From Ephemerocybe angulata (taxonomy: Eukaryota; Basidiomycota; Agaricomycetes; Agaricales; Psathyrellaceae), in contig JAACJK010000029.1 of assembly GCA_013368325.1 (NCBI GenBank), positions 1-32,228 on the forward strand: DNA of 32,228 nucleotides. The letters run 5' to 3'. This document shows positions 1-10,990 of this stretch, piece by piece (position 1 is the stretch's first letter; every line of letters begins with the position of its first letter). The position numbers were made by a program, and so were the translations under genes. Under the pieces are notes generated by a model, which was not told the origin of the DNA, did not search any database, and saw only the letters and a program-made list of their open reading frames with translations.

Positions 1-670
1 CCCCACGGAGGAGCGCTCAACCTACAGGCAATGAAGTAAATGACGAGAAACTCAAGAGTTTTTTTATGCAAGCCATATGTTCGTTGTCGTCTTCGGATGT
101 TTTGCATCGGCAGGACTTTGCGTCGTGTCCAAGGCAGTCAAGGCATGGGCAGGAAACCAACATCCGGAAGGGGAACGAAGGCCTGACAGTGGAAGAGGAC
201 CAGATTAGATTCGTGATATTCGATGGCAATTACCCACTGTCTCGGTCGGTATGACAATCCATCTGCCTGGCACCCTTTCCTCACTTACTTACCATTATCA
301 TGCGTCTGCAAACAGATTCTACCAAACTGGTCTATTGCGCGCGCTGACTGCTGCACGACAAATGTGGGCAATTGCGTTTCCGATAATTGCGTTTCCCTCC
401 GGAGACCGAGCCTCCTGTGGACTCTGGAGTCTACCACCACCTAAGAGCCTTTTATCCGCGCTCCCCCTTCCTAAGCCTCCTTACATCCGTTCTGGACTCG
501 ATATCCTGTCTGATCTCGGTATATTGCTCTCTTCTTCCACTCCGTCTCATCAATCCAAGGCTTGATATAACGGAAGCTGTCGTCCACTCTCTTCTGGCCT
601 CTCCTCTCCCCCGTTTGCGAAGTCGCCCAGCTGCCGGACTCGAGGTCGCCTCGTATGAGTCCGAAGCTAC
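1..670. other. Left-edge region without a recognisable gene
   Basis: I see no gene here. Short open frames exist on both strands, but none has a family motif, a convincing splice series or a link to a neighbour. The last part presumably holds the promoter and 5' UTR of the membrane-protein gene that starts at 671. No clear TATA box is visible close to that start. Confidence 0.5.
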
Positions 671-3600
671 ATGGCCACCACCGTGCAATTCTATGTCAAC
701 GACACATCCCCTGCCATCTCTTACACTCCTTTCGCGGATACTCTTTCTACACCTAACACTGGCGCGGGCTGGAACCCATACTATACTGGATCCGGATACG
801 CAACAGCCCAAGGAGTCAAAGGCCAAGGCACAAGCTTCCACATCACATCGTTGGAAGGGGCTTCTCTGACGATCGCATGGATAGGCGAGTGTATCTTAAA
901 TTTCTGAAGTATTAACACTAGAACTAGCTTGCGTTTCAGGAAGTGGGATTCAGCTACATGGGAATGTCACAAACGCATCCTACACCATTAGTCTTGACGG
1001 TACAAACGTCGCCGACCCTGCAGCCAACCTCCCAAAATGTCCTTGCTACTCTCACCGATCTCCCCGAACGACTTCATACCGTCACGTTGACTGCACGGTT
1101 CCCCGACTCTAAACCTGACACCGCGTCAGTTGCCTTTGGCAGGGCAATCGTTGCGTCTAATCCTCCCAATGTTAATTCGTCAGACCCATCTACGTGCGTG
1201 TTTGATCATGCTCAACCCAGCCACGCAAACCTCTCATCGTCACACCAGTTTATACCGGTTATCTCACCTTAATGCTAGCGAAGTTGCGTTTCTGGGGCGA
1301 TGGAGTTTTGCGTCCGATGGTGCCACGAATTTTCACGAATCTGACTTCCTAGGCGATCAAGCTACCGCTCGGTTTCGAGGTACGTGCTTATGTTGCGTTT
1401 CATTTCGATACATAATTGAAAACCTGTGCAACTACAGGGGCTGCTTTCACACTACAAGGCACGACGTCACCAGAGTCCGGAAATTATTCGGTCACTGTCG
1501 ATAATCAAACCGTGTCCTATTCAGGGAGGTCCTCCTTTCTCTCGCGCGACGCCTCCTTCACTATTCCACGGGATTGGATCCCAATGTTACCCATACAGTT
1601 GTGGTAACTAACGAAGGCGGAGGAAAGCTCGCACTAGCTGAAGGAGGGTTTGGCGTGTATTCCTCTTTACCACTGTCAGTTGCCCACTTGCCAGGACTCT
1701 CCTCTTGCTGACCATGATGCCCCTCCCAGTACGCAAGCCCCACAAACCACCCCCCCACTCCTGTCGGCTCTTCATCCTCGTACCCAAAAGGAACCATCGC
1801 TGCCTTCGCCTTAGCAGGCGTCCTTGCATTCTGCCTCTTCTCTGGATGTCTTTACTTCTTCTTCATCTACCGGCCACGTAAGAAGTATCAGCTAGAGCGC
1901 GAACGGTGGAGGGCATCTGAATCTGCCTTCTACGGCCTAAAGCACAGGAAGCGGGCGACATTATCGAAATTGGGCAGAACCCTCCCTTCAGCCAGAACAG
2001 GATATCGTGATAGTACAAGGGCAAAGTCCTTCTTCTCAGCGACCATCAAAAAACGGGAAGAGGAATAGTGAAAAGAGTAGCTTCCTCAAGTGGAAACGCG
2101 AAGTCGAACAAGGGCGTGCGCGCGATAGCCTAGGGATTCAGTTCCGGCATTCCGACATCTATGACGAGAAGAGCAATGATCCACGAACCTTGCAGTACGA
2201 CAACAACTCCACCATACTCTCCTCCAGTGAGCGCACAGGATCGAGAACGCCTTCCTTTTTGCGGCCCGCGAAGTTCATGCGGACACTTGGAATCGCCCCA
2301 GGGTCGAAGGAAAGTAGCTATGGGAGGTCGAAGGGCAAGCAAAAAGGCAAGGAAAGCAGACGTGTCAGTGACAATCGGTCATGGTCACCCAGCTATGACA
2401 TTAACCTCCCTTTCCAGCATCCTTCGCATGAAGAGATGGCCCTACCACGTCCACCTCAAGCGCCCACTCCAGGATCGATGTCCCTGTCGTATATGACGGC
2501 TCCCGTCGACCCAGAAGCCACTGGGGAACCACATCTTGCTCCCCCTTCATACGCAGCTTCGATCTCACATCGCAGTGGCGACTCTCCCCCTTCTGTCCCA
2601 CGTTCAGTCACCCAGTCCTTTTCAATACCCACTGCGTTGCCGTCTTCGCATATCAGGAAGTCAAGGGCACTCGAAAAAGAGAAGTCGCCTGTAACATCTT
2701 ACACCTCCTCTTTGACGCCTCCCTACCCTGTACGAGACCTCTCGAAGGAGGACAGGGGAAGCCTCATGGACCAAAGCATTGACGAAACACCGACTCTTCT
2801 GAGCGGCACTGCTGTACGGCAGCTCATTCGAAGTTTAAGTCCACGTACTAGCAAGGCGAGTTTCCCAAGACACCGACCCACGATGTCTATGGAGTTGGGA
2901 TCTCTGCCCCCTGATTCTCCGCGCTTCCAGCGACGGCAGTCCCACTCCCATACATTGGGCGACCTGCCGGAGCAGCCTAGCGCGTCGCGAGTGGTCGCCG
3001 TTCCTCCATCATTGACCCGCCCATCGCCAACCCGCTCAGACTTCAGCGATAGGTATACCGGCCAGAGCGAGCCTACATCGCCCGTTACAGACGAAGCCCT
3101 CGCTGTTCCGCACAGCGGGGGTTTGCCAAGGTCCAGCGGCACATTCGGCCCCCAAGAAGCAGTCTATTAGGACAAAGCTCTTGGATCGCACATGAAGACC
3201 CACCACCCCTCCCCGAACCTAACACTCCATCGTCATCTTCCCACTTCCAACAGGGCCCCGGCAGCAGATGGTCATCGTCACCTTCGCCTCCCCAACCCCG
3301 CCCTTCAACTTCACAGGGGACTTACTCGAATCGCGTGTCCGCGTTGCCGCCGGCGCGCTCCGGGTCGTCTCAAAGCACTTCTCGCTTCCCACTCCAGATC
3401 ACTCCGGCGACACCTATCCCTACCTTTACGCCCCCCTTCGCCGAGTCGGACACAGGCATGCGAAACTCCTTCTTGGACATGTCACAGTCATCGGACGTCT
3501 CGGCGTATTCCCAGTCCAAAGAAAACACGGATTCTAGCTCGTTGAACAACGACACGAGAAGGTACAGCACGCCTCAAGGACCAGGGCTTGGGCTGCCTGA

Positions 3601-4425
3601 GGAGCGCTCTAGATGGAGCAGTACCAATAGTGCCCCAATGTCGACCAACCCGGCGGAGCACGGACATGACAGCGACGGTAACAACAACGGCAGTGGGGAT
3701 AACAGTGGATCGGGCAACGACTCGTCACCCAAGTCCAAAGGTTCTAATGGCGTCACTCCCCCTCAGATTATGATTCCTCCCGCCTCCCAGTTCCTTTCTC
3801 CGCACCAACACGCCCGCTTCAGCGTATCAGGATCCTCGACACGTAGCGACCCAGTGCACGTCCACCCGCCTCTTGAGTACATGGAGTCTCCGACCGACAG
3901 TTTCGACGTCTCCAGTGGCGACGTGGACTTCCGTCATAGCGACTCCGACGGTATCTCACATGGACACGCCGCCGGGATGGACCCAAGGACGCGTCGTATC
4001 ATAACCGAAGGCGGAGGTCTCGCGAGTGTCCGCACGAGCGCATCGAGCTCATTATACCCATTCCCCAGCATACCCACATTCCACACCCCGAAGGCGGGCC
4101 CAGCGCGACGCGTGTGTCCCCAGAGGCTGACACTGCTAGCTCGAACCCACCGCCAACACCGCCACCCGTAGTAGGTCTGTCGTCCCCGAACTACATCGCT
4201 GAGAGAGTGCTTGGCCTCCATTCACCCTCGTCGAGTGTAACTGCGCGGCCACCCGTGACACATTCAAGGACTGGGTCAGCTTCCGCGTTCTCGACCACGC
4301 CTTTCGGTTCTACACGATTTGCATCGAATGCGACGAGTCAGTTGAGACATGCGACGACGAGTGTTACATCGTTGTTCACTCGGACTAGTGAAAGTCCCAA
4401 ACCGCCCAGAGACCCTACTCCCTAA
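671..4425 (+). CDS. Basidiomycete single-pass membrane protein with S/P-rich cytoplasmic tail; frame broken about five times
   Basis: No named family function is known to me. The ATG at 671 opens an extracellular part with two similar beta-rich blocks: one around SLTIAWIGDGIQLHG and SLDGTNVADPA, the other around FLGRWSFASDG and LQGTTSPESGNYSVTVD. This layout is common in Agaricomycete membrane proteins. A serine-rich stalk (SSSSYPKG) leads into one membrane helix (TIAAFALAGVLAFCLFSGCL, about 1788-1848) and a basic stop-transfer stretch (YRPRKKYQLERERW). The long low-complexity S/P/T tail runs to TAA at 4425. Introns: 889-943, 1194-1248, 1380-1437, and one ending at 1729 whose donor is 1675 or 1679. 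Apparent one-base breaks: near 1035 (AAAA, one extra), 1552 (one short), 2047 (A6, one extra), 3117 (G5, one short) and 4087 (C4, one short). Both sides of each break keep family-like sequence. It may be a recent pseudogene or an intact gene with base-calling errors. The cell-surface role is inferred. Confidence 0.7.
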
Positions 4426-4781
4426 TTGGACATTTTCCGGGACTATGTCAACGTAGTTTTCACCTCTTCTTCTTCCTTAACCAATGTTTGTTGTACTTCG
4501 TATCTACGACCCTCTCTCATCGATCTCATCCCATCTCATCATTCCTTTCGGCAATCTTCGCTTCCATCTGTTTTGAACAATCCATGGTCCGTGCATGCAC
4601 TTGGCTACACCGAGGATATTTTAGCGACGTCGTACCCACTCTCATTTTGCTACCAGCAGGATCGTGAATCTCGAAGGCAAATATGTCAGCAACCCTCATG
4701 TACCATATAACACCCTCCTATTATTGACAAATCCAAAGAACATCAGAGACAGTATTCTAACGAAACATCGCAGACCTTGAG
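4426..4781. other. Convergent 3' intergenic region
   Basis: This stretch separates two convergent genes, the membrane protein (+) and VPS53 (-). It is pyrimidine-rich and probably carries both 3' UTRs. I see no further gene or repeat in it. Confidence 0.5.
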
Positions 4782-7700
4782 CTAAATCCTAAGCCCACTA
4801 CATACTTCGACTAGACTAAGAAGGGGAGCTGTGTCCTTCCTCAGCCCAAAGCTCACAAAGCGGCGGAAGTCTGAGAAAACTTGCTTCGACTCGCCCGGCT
4901 TCGCAGCATTCCCATTATCTCCACCCACACCGCCAGGTCCTGTGGAGGACCACTTTGCGGTGGGGCGGACAACCCACCAAATAGACTACCATTGTCCCCT
5001 CCGAGTCCTCCAGGGACATGCATTGGCAGACCCATCATCCTACTGCCACCCGGGCTGATGAGGCTCCCGCCGACGTGACCAGTAACGGGCGGGTCCATGT
5101 CCAGAGAGGAGAGGAAAGAAGTGCTTTCTAAATCTGTCTTGGTGCTTGTGATAGAAAGGAAGGTATCCAGGAGATTGTTTTGAACGTTCTTGGGGGTTCC
5201 TTTCAGGTCGAGAATCTGCGAGGGTGTGCGCGTGAGGAGCGGTGGTAAGGAGGCAGCGAGGCAAGGCGAGCGGGAGTAAAAAGGTGTGAGATCTATGTTG
5301 GTTACCAAGGGCACAAATGAGTCGGTGCCTACCTTTTGGAAGTTTGTGAAGGAAGCGTCTCCAATCAAGAGGGTATAGTTGAGGATGAAGCCTTCAGGCG
5401 GATCCTGCATGTCAAAACCAAGGACGCTGAGACTAGTATACTTCACTTGAAAGTTGCATGGGCTAACCTCGGGAGTAACAATGACCTTCAGCAACGCCTC
5501 CAATCTCGAAGAAGTCTTGTTCAATGCGCGGGTATACCTGTCAACGAAGATCAGTGGGTCATGCGAGCCGGATCACAGAATTCACGTACGTGTTTGTCGT
5601 CAAAGCATCCCCAGGCATCTTTGCAAGGTACCCCTTTACAGACTGCAAATCAATGAGAAGCTGTGGGGCAGCACATGGGGTGATTAGGTTAGTCGACTGG
5701 GGGACAAATGAAATTCAGAGTTAATGGAATGTACCTGTTCAGCGCCTATTTCCTTCAGTGGCCGACTGCGAACGAAGGAGTTTGTGAATTTGACGAGAAT
5801 GAGGCTAGATACCTGCGTCAACATATTGCTTCTGTGTTCAGGTGCTGCCTGAGCATACCTGCATGCCTTGTCGAAGAAATTGCGCAGATACTTCTTCTGC
5901 TCAATTAGCGGTTTAATGAGCTCGGTCATCTGTTCCGCAGCCTTGACAAGGTCTCCCGTGTAAGCCGATGGACCGCTGACTTGGCTAACGCTGGACCAAG
6001 ACGTCCGACCGAGAGTAGTGAACGACGTATCGCAAGTCACCTCAAACTCTCTCAGTTGCACTCCTATCGCTGACGAGATGGTGCTGCATCCCAGTTAGAA
6101 TCTGTCAAGTCATGTAACAGGAGAACTTTATCTGACCTGATGAACAAGTCTCGTTCGGCCTGGAAACTAATCTTCTCCTTGAACTCCGGATTGATTTTCT
6201 CTTTGATCTTTTCTTCGAGCTATACAATTCGCGTCAGAACACGCATGGTACCGTCAAAAGCGTAAGTCACACCTCAATAGCAGTAGTTTGACAGTAGTCC
6301 GCAGTGTTGATGATGATACAAGTTTGCTTCAGCAACTCAACATCGAGGCGACTTTCCGTAGACTTGCGAATCTGGGTTGGGGGACTTGAAGCACACCATC
6401 AGAGGTAAGGGAGTGATGATGAGGGTATCCACACATACCGCTTGGAGCCCATTGTCAAGACCTCATCTGCGAAGAGATTGAGTTCACGACAAACCGGGGT
6501 GTAACACATGGTCCTCACCGGCATAGATCCTCAGCCACTTCTTATGCAGATTGGCCAAGTCGTATAGTGGCTGTCCCGTGGACAAGCTGGCACACTGGTC
6601 CAACGTCTGAGCATAGAAATAGAATAGATCTGTAGATGTGGGTAAAATGGTCGGTGGTGCGGCCTCGCTGCTCTCCTCTTCTCCCGGCTCAGTGGACGTC
6701 GATGTGCGAGGCGCAGGTTTGTACGCCTTGTTCCCTCGATGAGGGGCCAGCATATCGGCGAGTGCCCTGAAACACATTAATGCGCAGCGTGTTAAAAAGT
6801 GGGTTCCATACTGACTTGTCTTGGGCGTCAATGAAAATGTTCATGTGAGGCTCAAACACCGAAGTGATGGACTGTCCAGGCTGTGAATGGGTCATATCGG
6901 TGGCCTTCAAGATATCTTGGAACTTGACGCGTTATCAGGGCAGAGCAAGATGCAGACAGAACAGGCAAACATACAGGTGTAACAAACTTCTTCGACATCG
7001 CTGCTTCGAACTCCAGGGTAATTTGGATGCTCTCGAGAAGACTCTTGACCGTGAGCGAAGGGCCGATCTTGGTCAACAAGGTCGTGAGGTGGTCCCTGCG
7101 CTTGTAAGCACCCCCATATCATATGTAGGTGGATCGTACTCACCTGGTAATTTCAGCGAACTTGGCCAACAAATGCCAGCCCACTTTCCAATCACCCGGG
7201 AAGACTCTACCTTGCTCAATCTCAAAGCTTGAGATGAGGCGCTTAAACCATGCGTATCGCCGGGATAGGTTGTCCAATTGCCCAGCCTCGTCGTTGGTTC
7301 GGAAGATGCGCCGATATTCCTTCACCTCAAGCCCTACGAAGCGATCCACAATGTGGTTGCGTACTTCTACTCCCAAAACGTCGACGACATGGCATGCTTC
7401 GCCTATGAGGGCGGGTTTGATCTGCTTGTTCGTGTCTTGGATAAAGCTTTGACCTTGGTTAGAAGATCGTTTGGATGAGAAATGTAAGGCACGAACAAAT
7501 TATCGAAGTCTTCCTCAAGCTGGTTCCTGAGCTGCCCCTGCAAATCATTGATGCGCTTCCAAAGCCTGGCGATACGAGGCACTCCAGTATAGCTTTTGAA
7601 GGTCGACGATATCTGCTTAACCGCCTAGCAAGGAATCAGCGGTCGTCCCAGGAAGTATGTGATCAAACTCACCCCCAATTTCTGTGAAACTTCCGCGTAT

Positions 7701-8351
7701 TTCTTCTCCCTCATCAAGTCCTCCAGTTGGGTGAGCGCGTTGACTACAACACATCAAAGCCAAGTCGGAGTGAATCCAGTGAAACCACGTACCCAGCATT
7801 TGGAGTCTCTTGATAGTAGTCGTAGAGTGTATTAGATTCCTCTTCACCAGGTCGAGTACTTGAATGTCCTTCGTTATATTGCGCACAACTGCTTCAGATT
7901 CTGTCGCCTTCTCCCGGATACGCGACATTTGTCCTAGCAGATCCTTGAATCAGACTGTTACTCGAGGATTACAGAAGTAAGAGCTTGACGACGTACGGAG
8001 ATCATTTCCTGGATAATTGACATTCGTTCAGGATCCTGATTGCGCTGTAGCTCTGCCTGCAAAGAGTCGATCTCTTCCTGCAGTCGCTGCTGGGTCTCGG
8101 CCAGCTGTGTTTGAACTCCCTCTATGCGCTCCAGTGATGCCTCTGTGCGTCCAAACATTCAGTTCGATTCAACGTTCAGGCTTTCAGGCAGGCATACCGT
8201 CAGGAAAGAACCCGTTCAGGACACCAATCGCATCGAAGTCCTCAGATAGCCCATCGAAGGGGTCACCTTTAGCATTCGGCTCTATCTGGAGGATTCGTTG
8301 AATCGCAAGGACAGTTTCCGCAGATATTGGATCATTATTAGGGCTGCTCAT
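4782..8351 (-). CDS. VPS53: VPS53, subunit of the GARP endosome-to-Golgi tethering complex
   Basis: VPS53 works with VPS51, VPS52 and VPS54 in the GARP complex, which tethers endosome-derived vesicles at the trans-Golgi network. The start is MSSPNNDPIS at 8351. My model has 19 exons and 847 codons, close to the usual fungal size. Landmarks in order: coiled coil (LAETQQRLQEEIDSLQAEL); Vps53 N-terminal signature MSRIREKATESE and KRLQMLVNALTQLEDL; VEVRNHIVDRFVGLEVKEYR; FKRLISSFEIEQGRVFP; SVFEPHMNIFIDAQDK; FVRSRPLKEIGAEQLLIDLQ; YTLLIGDASFTNFQK; ILDLKGTPKNVQNNLLDTFL. Every junction from 8198 to 5215 keeps frame with introns of 48-117 nt, many phase 1 or 2. The end is less sure. Direct reading stops at 4853, but the next frame encodes a conserved-looking DFRRFVSFGLRKD tail, reached by a 50-nt GT-AG intron (4940-4989) or by a missing base; I chose the intron, giving a stop at 4782. 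It is divergent from the Yippee gene. Confidence 0.93.
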
Positions 8352-8727
8352 TGAGTTACTTGAGGACTACAAGGAGTCCTTCATACGATTTCAGGGGTGT
8401 ACTTTTGCGCTCGAGGTCGAAGGCGGTTAGAAGCAAGCGCGCGTTGCTCGTCATGACCGGAGTGGCTGTGCAAATAGGCTTCTCGGCAGAGTCGGCATCA
8501 GCTTAGCAAATATGTATAATTAATTAGGTAATTACTCGTCCAAACTTGGCGGCGAATGGGATAACCCAAGGATAACCCATCTCTGGCTCTCTCTCCGATT
8601 GTGCAGTCTGGCGACTAGCAGCGGTCATGGAAATGCTTGTCGACCTTCATTCTATCCTACCACAGGCCTTGTTGAGACCGAACGAACTCCAGCCTCTGAA
8701 ATTCCTGAGACGGTAATATTCAGGACG
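8352..8727. promoter_or_regulatory. Bidirectional promoter region between VPS53 (-) and the Yippee gene (+)
   Basis: A 376-nt gap separates two divergent start codons, so both promoters must lie here. An AT-rich patch (tatgtataattaattagg, around 8511-8529) is the most TATA-like element. The open frame upstream of 8728 has no in-frame ATG, which supports 8728 as the start of the Yippee gene. Confidence 0.5.
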
Positions 8728-9305
8728 ATGCCCCCTTCGTCGAGTTCTGGGTCAGAGACAAAGCAACAAGTAGTCCAAGCATATGATGGCCATCCCACTT
8801 ATTCTTGCTCCAAATGTTCTGCAGTCATAGTCAGTCAGCCAATCCAATGCCCATAACATGCTTTGACGCTCTTCTAGAGTCTCCAGGATGAACTTATCAG
8901 CAAGGCTTTCTCTGGCAGAGATGGGCGTGGCTTGTACGTCTATCCACGGCCTTCATCGGCTCGAATCTCAAAAATATAGCCTCATGCAGTCTGCCGTGAA
9001 CGTTAAGATGGGAAAGCGTGAGGATAGGTCACTCATGTATGTTTAGAGAGGTTCTTCATCAGACTTCCACTGAGTCTGTCCTCCAGGACTGGAGTCCACA
9101 CTGTGGCTGACGTCTTCTGCGTCGGTTGTGACGAGCGATTAGGCTGGTACTACCACAAAGCCGCAGACCCTTCTCAGAAGTATAAAGAAGGTATGTCCCT
9201 TCACTATGCCTGCGCACCACCGCTGATCACTTGTGTATTATAGCAAAGTACCTCCTTGAGCGAGAGAAGCTTATAAAGGAGAACAATTGGACGTTAGACG
9301 ATTGA
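8728..9305 (+). CDS. Yippee-family zinc-binding protein
   Basis: Yippee proteins are small, conserved eukaryotic proteins with a zinc-binding beta fold related to Mis18 and cereblon; their precise role in fungi is unclear. The model has five exons (8728-8829, 8878-8933, 8980-9036, 9087-9190, 9244-9305) and 126 residues, a normal length. Landmarks: [10 protein letters not shown] carries the first CxxC, followed by [48 protein letters not shown] with the second Cxx[18 protein letters not shown], and a C-terminal [13 protein letters not shown]. The four intron phases agree exactly and no frame break is seen. The start is the first in-frame ATG. The reading frame stays open for 60 codons after the TGA, discussed as a finding. 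Confidence 0.95.
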
Positions 9306-10150
9306 AGGCCGGCCACCGTCTTGTGCTTCTACCAATATGCTCTCAATCTGAATGATACGGATGTGCTTCGTTTCCTTTCTGTCAACTCCCGAGAGCCTTC
9401 TGCATTTCCACTGTATCCTTGCAATTCAACTCGCATTGCTTCCGATCGGCCATCCGGCTTCCAATTGCATTTTGAATCGTTGCTCAGGTAAGTATACTCT
9501 ACCATACTTCTTCTTCTTTTGCTTCCGGGAGCCCTCAGTACTAGGCTCAAACACTCGGAGGATATCTAGCATGACCCATGGAAGTTGGAAGCACATTCGG
9601 GAGCAATCCTTTTGGCTGCCCAGCGAATCAACATCCTCACGACCACGAACTAATACCCCACATTCATCCTCACTGTATGTACCCATGAGCTACCGGATGC
9701 AGAAGGGGCTCTGAATGCGACTAAATGGTTCATCCCTTCAGAATCCTTATACTCGATTTAGGGTTCGTTACGGATAAAACAGTATGTACCTTACATTCAG
9801 CTCAAACTTTCTCGTCGCTCACTGCCGGCTACATACTTCAAATCAGAGACCTATTTGCCCGCACAATCAGGATCTTGAGTGACTACTACCTCATTGCTCG
9901 CCTCTTTTCTAGAGACTTAGGCAGGTCATCTCGCAGTCCGCTGGTTATTATACAAGAAGATGCACGCACGGTGCGTAGGCAACCGTGAAGCGCATGACTG
10001 GACCCGGTGCGAAGAGGCAGTCAGCATCCTACGCTTCTCTTCATAAAAAACACCCGCATGCAGGGTCAGTTGACGCGTAACTTACGTTCCGTCTCCGTCT
10101 CATGGTTTTCACGATGGGCGGAGCATGCTGCTCACCTGGGTCGCCCAACG
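9306..10150. other. Intergenic region between Yippee and cutinase genes
   Basis: I recognise no gene here. The first 182 nt stay open in the Yippee frame and end at a consensus donor, gtaagtata at 9488. A T/C-rich tract with an AG acceptor follows near 9537, but the continuation soon meets stops. This could be a spliced 3' UTR, a small unrecognised gene or chance. The right part should carry the cutinase promoter. Confidence 0.4.
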
Positions 10151-10158
10151 TATAAAAG
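10151..10158 (+). promoter_or_regulatory. TATA box of the cutinase gene
   Basis: The sequence tataaaag lies 107 nt upstream of the cutinase ATG, a normal distance for a strongly regulated fungal gene. C/T-rich sequence and ctctcctctcaacaagctc follow before the start codon, as is common near fungal transcription starts. The assignment rests on motif and position only. Confidence 0.65.
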
Positions 10159-10257
10159 AGACTGTACATCTCCTCTTTTCCACAGAAGCTTCGTCCTCGT
10201 CACTGTTATCTGAAGAAAGGCACCCCAAAGTGCTCCTCTCCTCTCAACAAGCTCAGC

Positions 10258-10990
10258 ATGCGATCCTTCACTGCTCTCCTCGTTCTCGCTCTCTCTACCT
10301 TGTCCGTTCTTGGTGCTCCCACTCCCGAAGTCACTGTTGAGGCTCGCGCTTCATGCCCCGACGTCCAAGTTTACTTTGCCCGAGGGACAACCGAGACCCC
10401 TACCCTCGGAACGATAGTTGGGCCTGGGTTCTCTGTCGCTCTGACCGCAGCGCTGGCCGGAAAGAGCGTCACTTTCACTGGCATCGCGTATCCGGCGACT
10501 ATCGCGGGTTATCTTGCTGGTGGTGACACTGGAGGTGCGACCACCATGGCTACTTCGGTAACCTCGACCGCAAACTCGTGCCCGAATACCAAGATCGTCA
10601 TCTCTGGCTATAGGTCTGTCCACCTTCTCGTTTCTCAATTCGCGAACAAGAAACTAACCAAAGTGCCTCCCCCAATTAATACAGTCAGGGTGCTCAGGTC
10701 ACCCACCTCGCTGCCCGCCAGCTCACAAGCGCAATCCAGAATCGCGTTGTTGCGGTCGTGACCTTTGGTGACCCGTACCAGAGCACCGCCCTCCCCGGCG
10801 TTCTCGAGAGCCGCAGGAAGACTTTCTGCAATGTTGGGGACCTCATTTGCACCGGACAGCCGATCGTTTTGGCTCCTCATCTCGCCTACGGATCTGTACG
10901 TGGCTTTATCCTGACATGGTGCACTGCATGTCTGACTGGTGTGTTTAGGACGTCACCGCCGCTGCTGCCTTTGTCAAGACTAAGGTGTAA
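10258..10990 (+). CDS. Secreted cutinase (serine esterase, carbohydrate esterase family 5 type)
   Basis: Cutinases hydrolyse ester bonds of plant cutin and other polyesters outside the cell. The 202-residue protein, the usual size, starts with a signal peptide (MRSFTALLVLALSTLSVLGA, 1-20) and a short propeptide. Family landmarks: VYFARGTTE (residues 39-47), the nucleophile elbow GYSQG with Ser119, GDLICTG with Asp171, and APHLAYGSD with His184, so the triad is complete. Cys33/Cys108 and Cys167/Cys174 match the two expected disulfides. Three exons: 10258-10613, 10685-10895, 10949-10990. Intron 1 splits the codon of the catalytic serine (AG|T). No frame break is seen. The TATA box at 10151 and the plain intergenic surroundings suggest a gene regulated on its own. 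Related CE5 acetylxylan esterases are a possible alternative, but the sequence fits cutinase better. Confidence 0.93.

Noticed and set aside
3051..3090. A 38-nt intron that would repair the frame near 3117 in the membrane protein
   Set aside because: It is shorter than every other intron in the window and would remove a natural-looking SEPTSPVTDE stretch; a missing G in the G5 run is simpler.
2723..3142. 139-codon minus frame opposite the tail of the membrane protein
   Set aside because: It is the mirror of an S/P/R-rich coding region and follows its codon bias; no independent evidence.
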